A DNA stretch of 64,000 bases. Source: Botryotinia globosa. Taxonomy: Eukaryota > Ascomycota > Leotiomycetes > Helotiales > Sclerotiniaceae. This document shows positions 24,101-36,015 of the stretch, one piece after another. The notes beneath the pieces were generated by a model. It was not told the origin of the DNA, did no database searches, and saw only the letters and a list, made by a program, of their open reading frames with translations. Positions within the stretch are counted from its first letter, which is position 1. Every line of letters starts with the position of its first letter. Position numbers and translations under genes: made by a program. The stretch lies in NCBI GenBank assembly GCA_014898425.1, contig RCSZ01000016.1:1240001-1304000 (forward strand). Direction: 5' to 3'.

Positions 24101-25239
24101 CAATCACAAGCACCGCGATAAATAGCTCCAAGCGATATGCAATACGCACTCAGACGTGCAACAAAACGTTTCAAGACCCGACCCATAAGAAATAATACTT
24201 AATCACATGATACATTCACATCTTGTGCGTGGTGAGAGTGAATATTTACAACCGACCCCCTGGAGTTAGGATAGACATCTCAGAGTGCATTCTTAATTCC
24301 TCTATAAATGACATATCCATATATCAGTCTCGTATCAATCGTTCACGCTCTACAACTCAGCTTCTCACAATAGAGGAAATGGAGCTGAGCGATCGATTGT
24401 GTATGTATGTGCGAGTGCGTGAAAGATTTAAGAGTATCGTCTACTCCGATACCCAGGTATTCCCTCCCTCGCCTGCACCTAGATGTGGATATCTGGGAGA
24501 AATATTCTCCATGATCTATGTATGTAAGTACATCTAATAGGCCATCATTTAAACATCTCTACCAGTAGTTGGTAACTGGTTGAATGCCTAGATTCTGATA
24601 ATTACACATACGCATACACACACATATCGATCATCCTCATATCTCAGATCAAGAAATTCCATCCTATCGGAAACCCAGAAATGAATTTACGATCTATTAC
24701 CTCACCATCCTACCATTCTATTATTTCACAGTTACGACTAGCCAACACATCACATACATGTTTACTGCACGTAACCTAATCAACATCAATATCAAAATCA
24801 ATATAGTACCAACACCAAGCTCAACCTAATTACCAAGATACAAAATCGTACTAAACATTCTTCATTACACCGCACCATGCATCTTTTCTTTTTCCGCGTT
24901 TCGCAACGGTTGGGAGCAACATTGATCTAAAATATCTACCTGCCTAGCCTGGTATTAGTATCAACACCGAGTAAAGTGAATGTTCATACCATAATGCTCA
25001 CCCAAGTATAGCATGAAAAACAAGAGCAGAGCGAAAGAACGAACGAACGAACAACCAAACAAAAATCACAAAAGACCTACGTAGGTAGGTAATTAAAGCT
25101 TTTGCAAATTCTATCTAAGACTTTATCATTTCCATCATCATCATTGTCATTTCATTTTGCTTTAGGCTTCATTTTCTCTCCAAGTCCAATCATGTAGCAT
25201 CTCCAGATCCCATCTTCTACTCGCAAAGCATCTCCTTCC

Positions 25240-28100
25240 TTACATGCCATTTTGCGCTTTAAAACTATCCCAACTCTCGTTCAGTGTCGAAAAGACCATG
25301 GCGGCAATCATCCTTACTTCTTGGGATGCATCTTGTGGTAACTATAATCATGATTGTTAGCATTCATTCTCATCTACGCCAATTTCACATCCATCTTCAT
25401 TCGCAAGGAAAAAGTAACAATGGAGAGAAAACTAACCTTATCAGGATGACACTTCCCAATCGCCTTCATGTAATTAATCTTAACTTTCGAATTAACAACC
25501 AATTCATGCAAGCCGACCTTTTTCCAACCACTCCCTTCCCAAAGAACATTTTCCATACTCCCGATTAGCGCTCTCAAATTATCTCGTTTTCCTTCTCTCC
25601 ACTTATTGACTCTCTCCTCCACCTTATCCACCAGAGCCAATTTCTCATCATCTGCCTTTTCAGCAGCTTGATTTGCAGCACGTAAACGCAGAACTGCATC
25701 CGAGTCGGGAGTTGGAGCTAAGGATGCTGCAGCCGAGGGTTTCGGCCTAGATTTCTGAACAGGACGAGATGCTGGGCGAGGAGCGAGAGCTTTATCACAG
25801 CGTTGACGACCTTGGATAGCTGTAGCTCCACCAACACCACCTTCAATACAAAGTTTCCAGACGTCACTGGCCTCTTTCCATTTCTCAAGTGCTTCTAATG
25901 CTTCGGCTTTACTTGTCAAAGCCTTGCCCCAGTATTCTTTCATAGATTTACGGTCATCTGCAGCACCGGTACTCAAGTCGATTATTTCATCTTGACCACG
26001 AGAAGGACCAATGATCTCGATGGCACGATCAGAATCAGATATGGCCTCACGTGGATGACCGGTCTTGACCGAGCTAATAGATCGTTCAGCAAGTAAGAGG
26101 ATAATTATTGGATGATTTTGAGGTAAGGGTGAAAGAGATGAGGTGTAAGATGTATGGGCTGCCGAGTAATCACCACGGTCAAAATGTGCTATGCCTTCCA
26201 GGCGATGTTGCGTCGAAGATTTCAGAGCGATGGGAGAAATAGCAGGGATTGTACGTGGAGGTGCCTTTGGCCTAGACGGAATTGGTGTAGAAGGTTTAGA
26301 TGAGGCTGTCGCTTTCGGTGTCGGCATAGAAGCTGCTGGTGTAGAAGATGGCCTTGGCTGTGATGACCCGAATAGAAGATCTGGTTCAGGTTCTCGTGTG
26401 GGTTGGGGAGTGGGTTTTTTCCGTCGAGCAGAGCTTACGTATGCTTGAGCACTTTCTTCTTCTATGGCTTGCCTGTTCACTCGTACTCTAGGAGCCGCTG
26501 GGGGTGGAGTAGGTCGACTCTGGGGTCGTGTTTGCTGCCAGCGAGGATTAGATGTAGGCCGTTCGGGAGGGAATCTTGCAGCAGCTGGAGAACTGTCACG
26601 TGAAGTACCCGAATCAGACGTGGCTGCTTTCGGTTTCCTTGGCTGAGGCCTAGATCCACTTTCTAATGCAAGAGCTTCATCCGTGACGTCAGGAGCCCCT
26701 TGAGCAGCTTCAGCTTCAGCTTTCACCCGCCTTGCACGTTGCTCAGACACAGCCTCTCTTTCTGCTGCTTCTCGCATCCATTTCGGTTGGCTGGGATCGG
26801 CGTCTGCTTGAAACTCGGCAACCGCTTTCTCAATTTTCTTTTGAGATGTCTTCCAAAAAGAATTCGCGGTCTTGAAAATATTGCTTCCAACAGCAGCAGC
26901 AGTTTTGGAAAAGTCAATTTCATTGCTCGGTGAACGATTGTCTTCCCTTTGAGGTTGTTGTGATTGAGACCTTCCTTCTTCTCGCATCCATGCGGGATTG
27001 GCCTTCCGCCCATCGCTTGATACATTCCTCCTTTCCCCATGTGAAGTGGAACCATTCCGGTGACTAGGTTCTTTAGGCTGCGTCTTTGCTTTGGCTTGCG
27101 CATGCGCATCATTCAGTATCCACCCAACAGCTGCTTGAATATCGAGACCAGTGCCACTTTCAGTTAAAGCACGCCTCGACTGTTCTGCCGTGAATCCCAT
27201 ATCCACAAGTTCAGCAACAGCTTTATCCCAAGGGTCATTAGGTTCTTCATCGTCAGAGCTTGATTCTTCGCGTAATTCCGGCACCACAGGTGTAGATCTC
27301 CTCACTTCTTCCACCGGCTTTCCCAAATCTCCCAAGAAATCGTCATCGTCTGCTGTATTTGAAATCGGTACTGGCACAGAGGTTGATTGTTTCAATTGGC
27401 CCAATCCAAATGGATCATCGTCGTCACCAAAATCCGCCGAACTGCTTGTAGGTTGATCCCATGCCTGAGGGTTACTTAAATCGGGTATTTTGGTTGTGCC
27501 AAATCCTGGAGTATGCGTACGACTTGAGGTGACAGAGGGTGGTGGATAGTGACTTGAATTATCTACTTTAGTATCTTTATTGAAGGCCGCAAAAAGATCA
27601 TCGTCCCCAGAAGCATCCGTACCAGTTCCAATTGGCGGAGGGGACATAGTCGACGCAAATGGTGATGTGGAAGGATAGCTCGTCATGGCAGGGATTGGTG
27701 AAGGCACTGGCGACAAACCGGCCAAATTCTTTCCTGAGTTGCCCAATTCATCCCAAAATTGTGTATTTCCAAACTGCGCATCGTATTGCCTGCGTTGTTC
27801 CTCCTCCTTCTTCCTCTTTTCTTCTTGTAGCTTTGCTTGCTGTTGTTGCAATGTCAACGTGTTCGTTTTTGAAGATCCAAAAGATACAAGGTTCGAGAAA
27901 CTGTCTGGAGCTTTCGTTTTGGGCTGCGCAAATGATTTTGAAGCTCCCGAAGCTTGAGTAGATAGAGGGGTATTCCGTCCAGAGTTCGCAGGCGATGGAG
28001 TTGGACGTAACGTGGGATAATAATTGCCTGTGCCAGGTGATACTTTGTTTTGTTTCGTGTTCGAGGTAGAAGACCAATCTAGACCATTGAGATCATCCAT
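25240..28100 (-). CDS. SWA2: Swa2/auxilin-like clathrin uncoating factor
   Basis: Exon 1 28100-25437, a 95-nt intron, exon 2 25341-25240; 921 residues. The order matches yeast Swa2: a long disordered front with clathrin/adaptor-style motifs (MDDLNGLDW, FWDELG, DDPFGLGQLK), a UBA domain at about 295-335 (AVAELVDMGFTAEQSRRAL), TPR units at about 628-700 (GIAHFDRGDYSAAHTSYTSS), and a C-terminal J domain (NYMKAIGKCHPDK, then EVRMIAAMVFSTLNESWDSF). J-domain auxilins recruit Hsp70 to strip clathrin coats from vesicles. The intron falls right after the HPD motif. Start taken at MDDLNG, because the 24 upstream in-frame codons look like untranslated sequence. Confidence 0.92.
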
Positions 28101-28853
28101 TTTTAGACGTAACAGGAAAAGACTGGATGCATGAAATGCGCGAAAGGCTAAAAGATATGCGTCGGGAATCAATTAGAGGGGAAGTCGCTATTCAGGTATT
28201 TGCGGAAGGATATTGATGAAACCATTGAACATTCATGATGACGTTCCTTCCCTAATGTTATTGCGTCTGATGAGAGTTTCGCTTACCGTAGACGTCATGT
28301 CACGCTTTTTTTCCTTTCGGCGACAATAGCGAATGACTTAGTAGCCTTAGAGTTCAGGTTGCAACGATTGGGCTTCAATCCTCTGTGCGTGTGTGCGAGC
28401 GCCGAGCACATACCAATATTTCCCAGCACAATGGCCCAAAAGGTTGATCTCCCGAAAGAGAAATGAAGCTTATAAAGCTTTACGATTTTGGCCTTGGTAG
28501 CTTCGGAGGCTTCTGTTAGCTGTTCTTTTAGGATGAATTTGAGTTTCCCTACTTTCCGTTCTTTCGGTCCACCAAATTAATTCAACTCAATTCAATTCAA
28601 TTCAATTCAGTATCTAATTAGTATCAATGTTGATTCAAGATGGACGCATTCCATTAGAATGATTAGATCCTCCGCCTCCGAGGGAGATTAGCCGAAGAAT
28701 TTCCCCCTTCATCTCAGTCTGGCTAAGTCTGGCTACAGCTATGTTTGGTAATATCTGGCTATATCGATATGGATGGATGGATGTCTGGCTATGTAGAAAA
28801 GGCTAAAGCTTCGTTGAACAATTAATCTTCTTTTGCTCCAGATGCTCCATGCA

Positions 28854-29228
28854 ATCACTACTCACTACTCATTACTCACTACTCACTACTCATTACTCAC
28901 TACTACTCACTACTCACTACTCACTACTCACTACTCACTACTCACTACTCACTACTCACTACTCACTACTCACTACTCACTACTCACTACTCACTACTCA
29001 CTACTCACTACTCACTACTCACTACTCACTACTCACTACTCACTACTCACTACTCACTACTCACTACTCACTACTCACTACTCACTACTCACTACTCACT
29101 ACTCACTACTCACTTACTCACTACTCACTACTCACTACTCACTACTCACTACTCACTACTCACTACTCACTACTCACTACTCACTACTCACTACTCACTA
29201 CTCATTACTCACTACTCACGACTCACTA
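28854..29228. repeat. 7-bp tandem array (TACTCAC)n
   Basis: About 53 tandem copies of TACTCAC with a few variants (TATTACTC, loss of a base near 28905, CTTACTC near 29112, CACGACTC at 29217). Because 7 is coprime to 3, all three plus-strand frames read the same LLTTHYS peptide period, so the apparent ORFs there are artefacts. Confidence 0.95.
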
Positions 29229-32200
29229 CAAAAGTAATCACTACACAAAGAGAGCAAATCTTACCAAACAGAGGTATTAATTCCATGAAACACTTTTCTC
29301 AAACAAAAATCTGGAAAATCGGAGAGAAAGGGAATTCTAGACCATAGACCATAGACCATACCTATTCACATTCATATTACATTATTATTATATGATATGA
29401 TACATATTTCCCATCTTTCCCTTCCGTCTTCAAGTCTTCCAGGGTCTACTAGGTATTCTTTCGGTATTCCTCAATCCGTCAATAGAGCACCGACATAGCC
29501 GATGGGAAATATATTAATTTATATTGAAGATCCAAACTATGCTTTCTGGCGACAATAGATGAACACCCCGTTCAGACTCCAGAGTGCACAATTACATGTG
29601 AGTATGGATAATGTGTTGCATTACGTATGTGTTTGGGTCAGTATTGTCAGTGTCACTGAATGGTCACAGAACAGATGTAAAATCCCAATTGAGTTGAATC
29701 GATGCTAACCGGTCGTCCGTACCGTACCGATGGTAGAACTGCACTTCGTAACGATATAGAGAGCTCGAGGTAACCAACCACAGGGAGAAGCAACGTCAGC
29801 GGCAATGAGAGATGAAATCCAAGGGAAATTTGGAGGCAGATCTCGTCACCTGTTTCGGGGACCATTCACTTCCCCATTCTCTCTTGATGGAAAGAACAGT
29901 GGGTTGAAACGGCTCGTGAGTCAACCAGCAGCTATGCAGGAAGGTGTATGAATAGATCAACGATTTCCATACTCGGTTTCAGGACATGTTGCAATTTACA
30001 CCAAATTTAAAATCTGTTCATGGTGTGCACCGTGATTAAACCTTTTTTTCCCAAACCCCATCTTTGAGTTAATAGGTAATGAAGGGTTGATCGATACTCG
30101 AATGGTAAGATCGTTAGCAGAAGGTGCCGAGGGATTTTGATATCAGCACAAGCCCATCTGTGCCTCTTTCTTCATACTATCCATCCCTCGTAACGGGTGC
30201 TACCTTTCGTAAGGTTATTGTCGTCTTAAATCCTATCCTACCTTCCTCTTTTACCTCCTTGGCATCATCTTATCTCTCCTGATCGAATCTCTCATCTCTC
30301 ATCTCTCGCCACCTTTCTATAGATCCAAGAATCCTACTGCTCCCTCATCTTCGTCCTCCTCACTAGATTAAGAAATTTGGGTGAATCATCACTCCCTAGG
30401 TACCTTTCAAGAAATGTTTACTGTTTAGCTACTTTCATAATCATCGCATCCCGCCCATCACAGACTAAAATTCTCACTATTTATCCGCGAGCCGGCCCAC
30501 TGGAACCCTTGAAACATGGATCTTAAGTTTCCATTCGTTACTCGTACCTGCATATTCGGGATGGGATGGAATGGTTGTGCTCGGTGCTATAGGCCTAAAA
30601 TCCCGGTTCAATATGACTCTCTGGGACAAGATGCCGATGCCAATCATGTCAAGCCTCATTATTTATGCATGAGAAGCTTTCCATAACAGTGTAGGTAATC
30701 ACATACAAGGGAGACATGCAGTGTCCACGGACTCGGAGAACTAGAAGCATTAGTAAAGACTTAGAAGGGTAGTAGATATGGGGGACACCTGCGTCGGTAC
30801 CGTATTTTTGGGGCTGAATCCGTATTTCTAATTCTCTGAAGGGTTGAAGCTGGAGCTCTCGAAGCTTCTGTATTATGAAGCATCCACTACTCCGCCTACC
30901 AATCGAACAGGCGAGAGAGGGAAGGCTTACCCGTACCGAAGTGTCAACAAACTGTAATAGATGAAAACCCATCCTGTGTAACAACTAATCATGGTCATCG
31001 TCGCCCACCATAATGTGGCCTTTATGACCGTACCTAGACGCCTATTACCAAGCTTGAACAAATTCCCGAGTATCCATGAATCGTGTCAGGCATGGTATGT
31101 ATGGTAAACGGAAGTTCCGTGGATGGCGTGAGGCGTCTTCGGGTAATCGCGATTCCCATCCAATCCTCCAATCCCACGAGCTGGTACGATGTAGGCTTAG
31201 ACCCAAGCTCCCATTACTCCCTATCAGCCAATTAATCCTAGACATTGAACGTGAATCCATAACTTCTACCAGCGTGGTATTATTCCTCAGGAAACAGTAC
31301 ATAGTCCCAAGCACAAATCAGTTTCTCCATTCCCACAGAGTACGCCATCGCCGTTGCTTCTTTGTGTTGAACCCTGGAAAATCGCAATGATGTAGACTGG
31401 GGAACGAGTAAGTCAACGTCGCTTCGTCCATTTGGGTGGTATTAGGGGCTTTCTCCCGGACTTGTCCTTGGTCGATTTTACGATCTGTGAAGTTTTGTTG
31501 GACAATGGCGCTCAGCATTAGTCGGCACTCGCTGAAAACTAACCACATAGGATGAAGTTTTAGTAATAGTCGCATGCTACGCAGGCTCAAGAGTGACGAT
31601 GGCGTTGAGGCTCGAACCGTTACTTAGGTAGTTCAAACTGGCCATCAATCATCTCGGTTTCCACGACATTCCCCGTATGCAGGAATGAATAGTTTGGCCC
31701 GTTTTGCGCAAGGAATACAATAGGCAAATGAGGACAAATCAACGCCTCACATTGCCTCATGCATAGAGACAGGAATTTAGCCGGCAATCAATATGTCACC
31801 GGCCTTCTCGGTTTACGGATCTTTCTTACAATCTAAGTACGCAACGCATTTTGGTGGACGTTCTGCATGGAGTAATGCCCAGGGAGTCTCGGTGGCTTGT
31901 TCGAAGTGTATTCTTGTTCTCTTAGACTCTTACAGATCCTGAAAGTCTATCGGCCCCTAACTGAGTTTAACCCCTCCCTGAACGTCGTCGTGTGTGTGGA
32001 TCTCGCATCATCCAGATTGCTTTGCTAATCTTGATATCCTAAGAAGCGACAGGGATATATTTGTTTATATTGCACTCACTCATCATTCCTTCGTATATGT
32101 ATTCATCTAGATGATCTAATCCTACATCACCATTCCGTATATACTACAGCCAATTAATTATACATTATCTGTATATACCTACAGATTGCATGTCTACAGA

Positions 32201-32617
32201 GGTATTCACTCACCAACAACTTCTTTTTGACTTGACGAAGAAGCTCTGTCTGCACTTTCTCCATGGTCTTATTGGATATCATAATAATTGGCTATATTTG
32301 ATCCTCCCGTTACCACGGTTTTGTAAATCATAACTTTCCACTTGGATTCGACATGTACAAATCAAGATAGGAACGTGAAGCTAGCCACAGTACATACTAG
32401 CCGGTATACCCAAGTATACTTACCGGAAGACTATAGATGTTACCCGAATAGCTAATACCTCCATCTTAATCGCTGCTGTCTCCACTATCAAACATAGATC
32501 TTGCACCTCGTACCAATAGTATTACCTATCTAGGCCTATTGTGTGCCACCGGAAGATTCAAGCATTAGAACTGCTGAAACCTGATATCAGCAAATCAAGT
32601 CAAATAGAAAGCAGAGC

Positions 32618-32645
32618 AGAGCAGAGCAGAGCAGAGCAGAGCACA
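32618..32645. repeat. GCAGA pentamer run
   Basis: Five to six copies of GCAGA/AGAGC. Confidence 0.8.
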
Positions 32646-33062
32646 GGAGAGCAAAGTCGAGCAGCTTTTCATCCGATATATGATCCAGCTCCATTTCGAT
32701 ACTTGATAAACTTTTTCCGGGTACTCTACAGAGTATATGCCATAAACTTCTTACAAGGTCCTTCCTACTACTTAGTACTCACAACCATCACTGCCAATGA
32801 TCCTTTAGCCACCTCTTCCTCCACTATTCACAATCCACTATTCCTAATATCACCGCATTTACAGTTGGTACCTTAGCTTATTCTGTGCTTATCTACGGGA
32901 AAAGTCGAGGAGAAAACTGGAGGTGGGAATCCGATCAAACTTGTTCTGGAGTCTGGACCTGGTCAAAAAGAAAAGAGACGAGACGAGACGATCATATCAC
33001 ATTCATTAGTACTTCATACGAATCCATACGAAGAAGCACTCTTTTCCCACCTAGTAATAATA

Positions 33063-33140
33063 CACCGGCCATACATAGATCATAGATCATAGATCATAGG
33101 TCATAGGTCATACATCATACATCATACATCATACATCATA
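33063..33140. repeat. CATAGATCAT/CATACATCAT imperfect repeats
   Basis: A run of 9-10-bp units (ATAGATCATAGATCAT, then TCATAGGTCATA, then CATACATCATACATCAT) that drift in sequence along the array. Confidence 0.8.
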
Positions 33141-33239
33141 TATACATAACATACACAACATACGTCTTCTATACCAGATCCGAACATCGTTCTCTCTTCC
33201 TGCCAAAGATCATCTCTCTTCGTCTCTCTCTCACACTCG

Positions 33240-33348
33240 CTCGCTCACTCACTCACTCACTCACTCACTCACTCACTCACTCACTCACTCACTCACTCAC
33301 TCACTCACTCACTCACTCACTCACTCACTCACTCACTCACTCACTCAC
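33240..33348. repeat. TCAC tetranucleotide array
   Basis: About 26 copies of CTCA (33245-33347), preceded by CTCGCTCGCTCACT. Confidence 0.95.
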
Positions 33349-33649
33349 ACGCATATCCTTTGCCTACAACGAAAGGAATATACAAAACTCATACATACCA
33401 TACCATACCATCCATACCTACATAAGTCCTGAGGTCCAATCACGTTCCCATCTCCTGTTTGAGGTACCACTTACTACATACATACTTGCTCACATACGGA
33501 AATATATAACTAATCGGAACAATTCATCCAACGCTCGTTATTCCTTATTTGTTATCACTTGCTACCTATTCCTTCCTACTTTCGATTATCCTTCCTTCCT
33601 CTTTGGAAATTAGTATCCACAGTTCCGACTCTGACTCTCTCACTCTCTC

Positions 33650-33722
33650 ACTCACCTATCCTATCCTATCCTATCCTATTGCACTCGCTCGCTCGCTCCC
33701 CGTCTCTCTCTCTCTCTCTCTC
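33650..33722. repeat. CTATC and CT microsatellites
   Basis: CTATCCTATCCTATCCTATC at 33655-33680, then GCTCGCTCGCTC and a CT dinucleotide run at 33704-33722, upstream of the URC4 gene. Confidence 0.85.
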
Positions 33723-34319
33723 CTACTACACTACAGTAGTACCCTCTCTACTTTCCCCCACTTACTCTCCATCCACACCAAAAGTCTCGGGCAACCATCA
33801 AATCATTTTTCTCTTCCTTCTTCCTTCTTCCCTCTTCCGCGGTGTGAACCCGTCGATCCCCATTCCCGAGACAACATTTCAAACGCAAGGACCTAATATC
33901 GACCTACTCCGTAAATCCATAGCTATCCAAGGGAAAGGATCAAGTAATTACGGATTTCTACAAGGGCCGCAAGGACTACAAAGCCCCTTCCCCTCTCCAA
34001 ACCAGCTACGGGCTTATCGAAACCAGAGCGCCGTCTGTACTGTGCATTTGCCAACAACGATAATCAAAAAGGCCCCCGTTACGAGAAGAAGAAGAAAAGA
34101 AGAAAAAAGTGATTCGAATTAAAATAAAATAAAAAAGACCGACCTAGCTTTTCCGCAGATTAACAGGGCATCCGGTGATTGTGACCAAGTACGGCCAGCC
34201 AACGAAACTACGAGTTATCTACCAGGGGACGAAAAGGACGCACTGCGCTGCATCATACAGGGCATCTGCATAAAGAAGGCATACCGACCAAGCAAGGGGA
34301 GACGTTTAAATACAGAAGT

Positions 34320-36015
34320 ATGGGCCTCTTTTCACGCAAAGAAAAGACTTCTCCTTCGAATGGTTCATCATCAAGAACAAACTCGACACAATTAACTGAA
34401 GTTCAATCTTTTCGCTCATCACAATCCTCACTAAGATCACCCTCCACTCCTGGCTTCTCAAGAATGTCTATCCCCACCATACCCAAGATCGCACTTCCCA
34501 AGGCACCAGATCCAAATGTCGACCCAGCTGGATATTTGAGGAGCATTGGTGCTGTACGGGAAAGATGTGGCATCGTATTGGAGAAGGCCAAGAAGAATGA
34601 TTTGAATCATTTCGAAGTTGATATGGGAAGATTTAAAGATACCACAAAGTTTGTCGTCTCTGTGATCAAGGTATGTATTCACATCTCCACTGCACACTGC
34701 GCCGGTGCAAACGATCCTGTTCCTAATGTCTGCTGTGATTGTAGCGCGATTTTGCACCCGATTACAACGCCATTCCCCCTCACGGTCGATGGCAACATTT
34801 CAACGTGGGAGGTAGAGATAGAATCGGAGAACTCCTAGAAAGCTGGCCAAGCCAAGTCGATCCTTCCGAACGTTGTCGCCGAATTCTCGATCTCTTCCTC
34901 ATATCCGTCCTACTCGATGCTGGCGCCGGTACATCATGGAAGTACAAGAGTGTTGAGAGTGGTCGCACATACAGGAGAAGTGAAGGCTTGGCAGTTGCCA
35001 GTTTGGAAATGTTCAAGGCTGGTACCTTCAGCAGTGATCCAGAACAACCACACCAAGTTGATGCAGATGGATTGTCCCGGTTGACTGTGGAGATCATGAG
35101 CTCAGGTCTACAAGTCACTGAGCAGAATCCGATTGCTGGTTTGGCAGGCAGAACTGGTTTACTGGTCAAACTTGCTAAAGCTTTACGCAATCCTTCTCTC
35201 TTTGGTGCAGATGCTAGACCTGGAAACATGCTAGGTACGTAACATCCTTTTAACATTTTGCAGCATCATATTCTAACATTTACAGACTTCCTCATCTCCC
35301 ATCCTTCTACACAAGCCGCATCTGTACCAATCGTTCCTCTACCCACCTTGTGGAGTGTCCTGATTGATGGTCTTGCACCAATCTGGCCAGCATCTCGCAC
35401 AGAAGTTGATGGTACATCCATCGGTGATGCATGGCGTTTGACTACCATGCCTGCAGATGCCGCAACCCCTCTCTGGGAGACAATCGTTCCTTTCCACAAA
35501 CTCTCTCAGTGGCTTTGTTACTCTTTGATGCAACCAATGACTAAGCTCATGAACATACATTTCGCCGGAGCTGAATTGTTGACTGGTTTACCCGAATATC
35601 GAAATGGAGGTCTGTTCATTGATACTGGCGTATTGACGCTGAGAAGAGATGATACAAAGAGAGGCCTCGAAGCATTCCACCGAAATGCGGAGAGAGAAGG
35701 CAAACCAAGCCTGGAAGTTGTTCCAATGTTCACACCAGATGATGATGTGATTGTTGAGTGGAGAGCTGTGACTGTTGGATTCCTAGACTTGTTATTGGAA
35801 GAGGTCAATACCAGTCTAGGGCTTTTCGGTCAAGATAAGTTATCTCTCCCACAGATGTTGGAGGCTGGCAGCTGGAAGGTATGTCTCATCGATTTATCCA
35901 TTCTATATCATTGTACTGACAAATCAAATAGGGAGGCAGAGAAATGGCCGAGATCTCACGACCTAACACTCAATGTCCACCAATTGCCATCCTCAGCGAT
36001 GGAACCGTCTTTTAA
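34320..36015 (+). CDS. URC4: URC4-type uracil catabolism protein (DUF1688)
   Basis: Four exons (34320-34670, 34745-35234, 35286-35878, 35932-36015) give 505 residues. The body matches the DUF1688 family, the product of URC4 in the uracil catabolism pathway of Lachancea kluyveri, where URC1-URC6 genes let cells use uracil as nitrogen source. Seen features: PAGYLRSIGAVRERCGIVLE, HFNVGGRDRI, LISVLLDAGAGTSWKY, ESGRTYRRSEGLAVAS, GLPEYRNGGLFIDTGV and a final CPPIAILSDGTVF. A Ser/Thr-rich front of about 55 residues is unstructured. The catalytic role of Urc4 is unresolved. No neighbouring URC1/URC2 gene is in the window. Confidence 0.92.

Larger units (their letters stand above)
21350..25239. other. 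long intergenic region
   Basis: Nearly 3.9 kb upstream of the DUF1279 gene and downstream of the Swa2-like gene. ORFs at 21765-22650 are short and rich in Phe, Leu and Ile, as expected from AT-rich noncoding DNA. A weak small gene candidate is at 22849-23345 and a GCTAGC-rich patch at 24020-24100; both are listed. Confidence 0.45.
28101..34319. other. 6.2-kb gene desert, repeat-rich
   Basis: No gene found. It holds the 7-bp array at 28854-29228, CAATT and TGG-type short runs (28577-28610), CCATAGA repeats near 29338, a GCAGA run at 32618-32645, CATAGATCAT/CATACATCAT repeats at 33063-33140, TCAC array at 33240-33348, and CT-rich tracts to about 33830. The part nearest 34320 is probably the promoter and long 5' leader of URC4. 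Short ORFs at 30477-31590 on both strands show no motif. Confidence 0.5.

Noticed and set aside
28833..29280. ORFs of 134 and 143 codons rich in LTTHYSL
   Set aside because: They are the coding face of the TACTCAC array; each frame gives the same peptide period because the unit is 7 bp.
30477..31590. Several 60-110-codon ORFs on both strands
   Set aside because: No motif and overlapping opposite-strand ORFs; random open frames in a 6-kb intergenic region.
31600..31640. GGTTCGAGCC on the minus strand, resembling a tRNA B box
   Set aside because: The surrounding sequence does not fold into a tRNA and no A box lies at the right distance.
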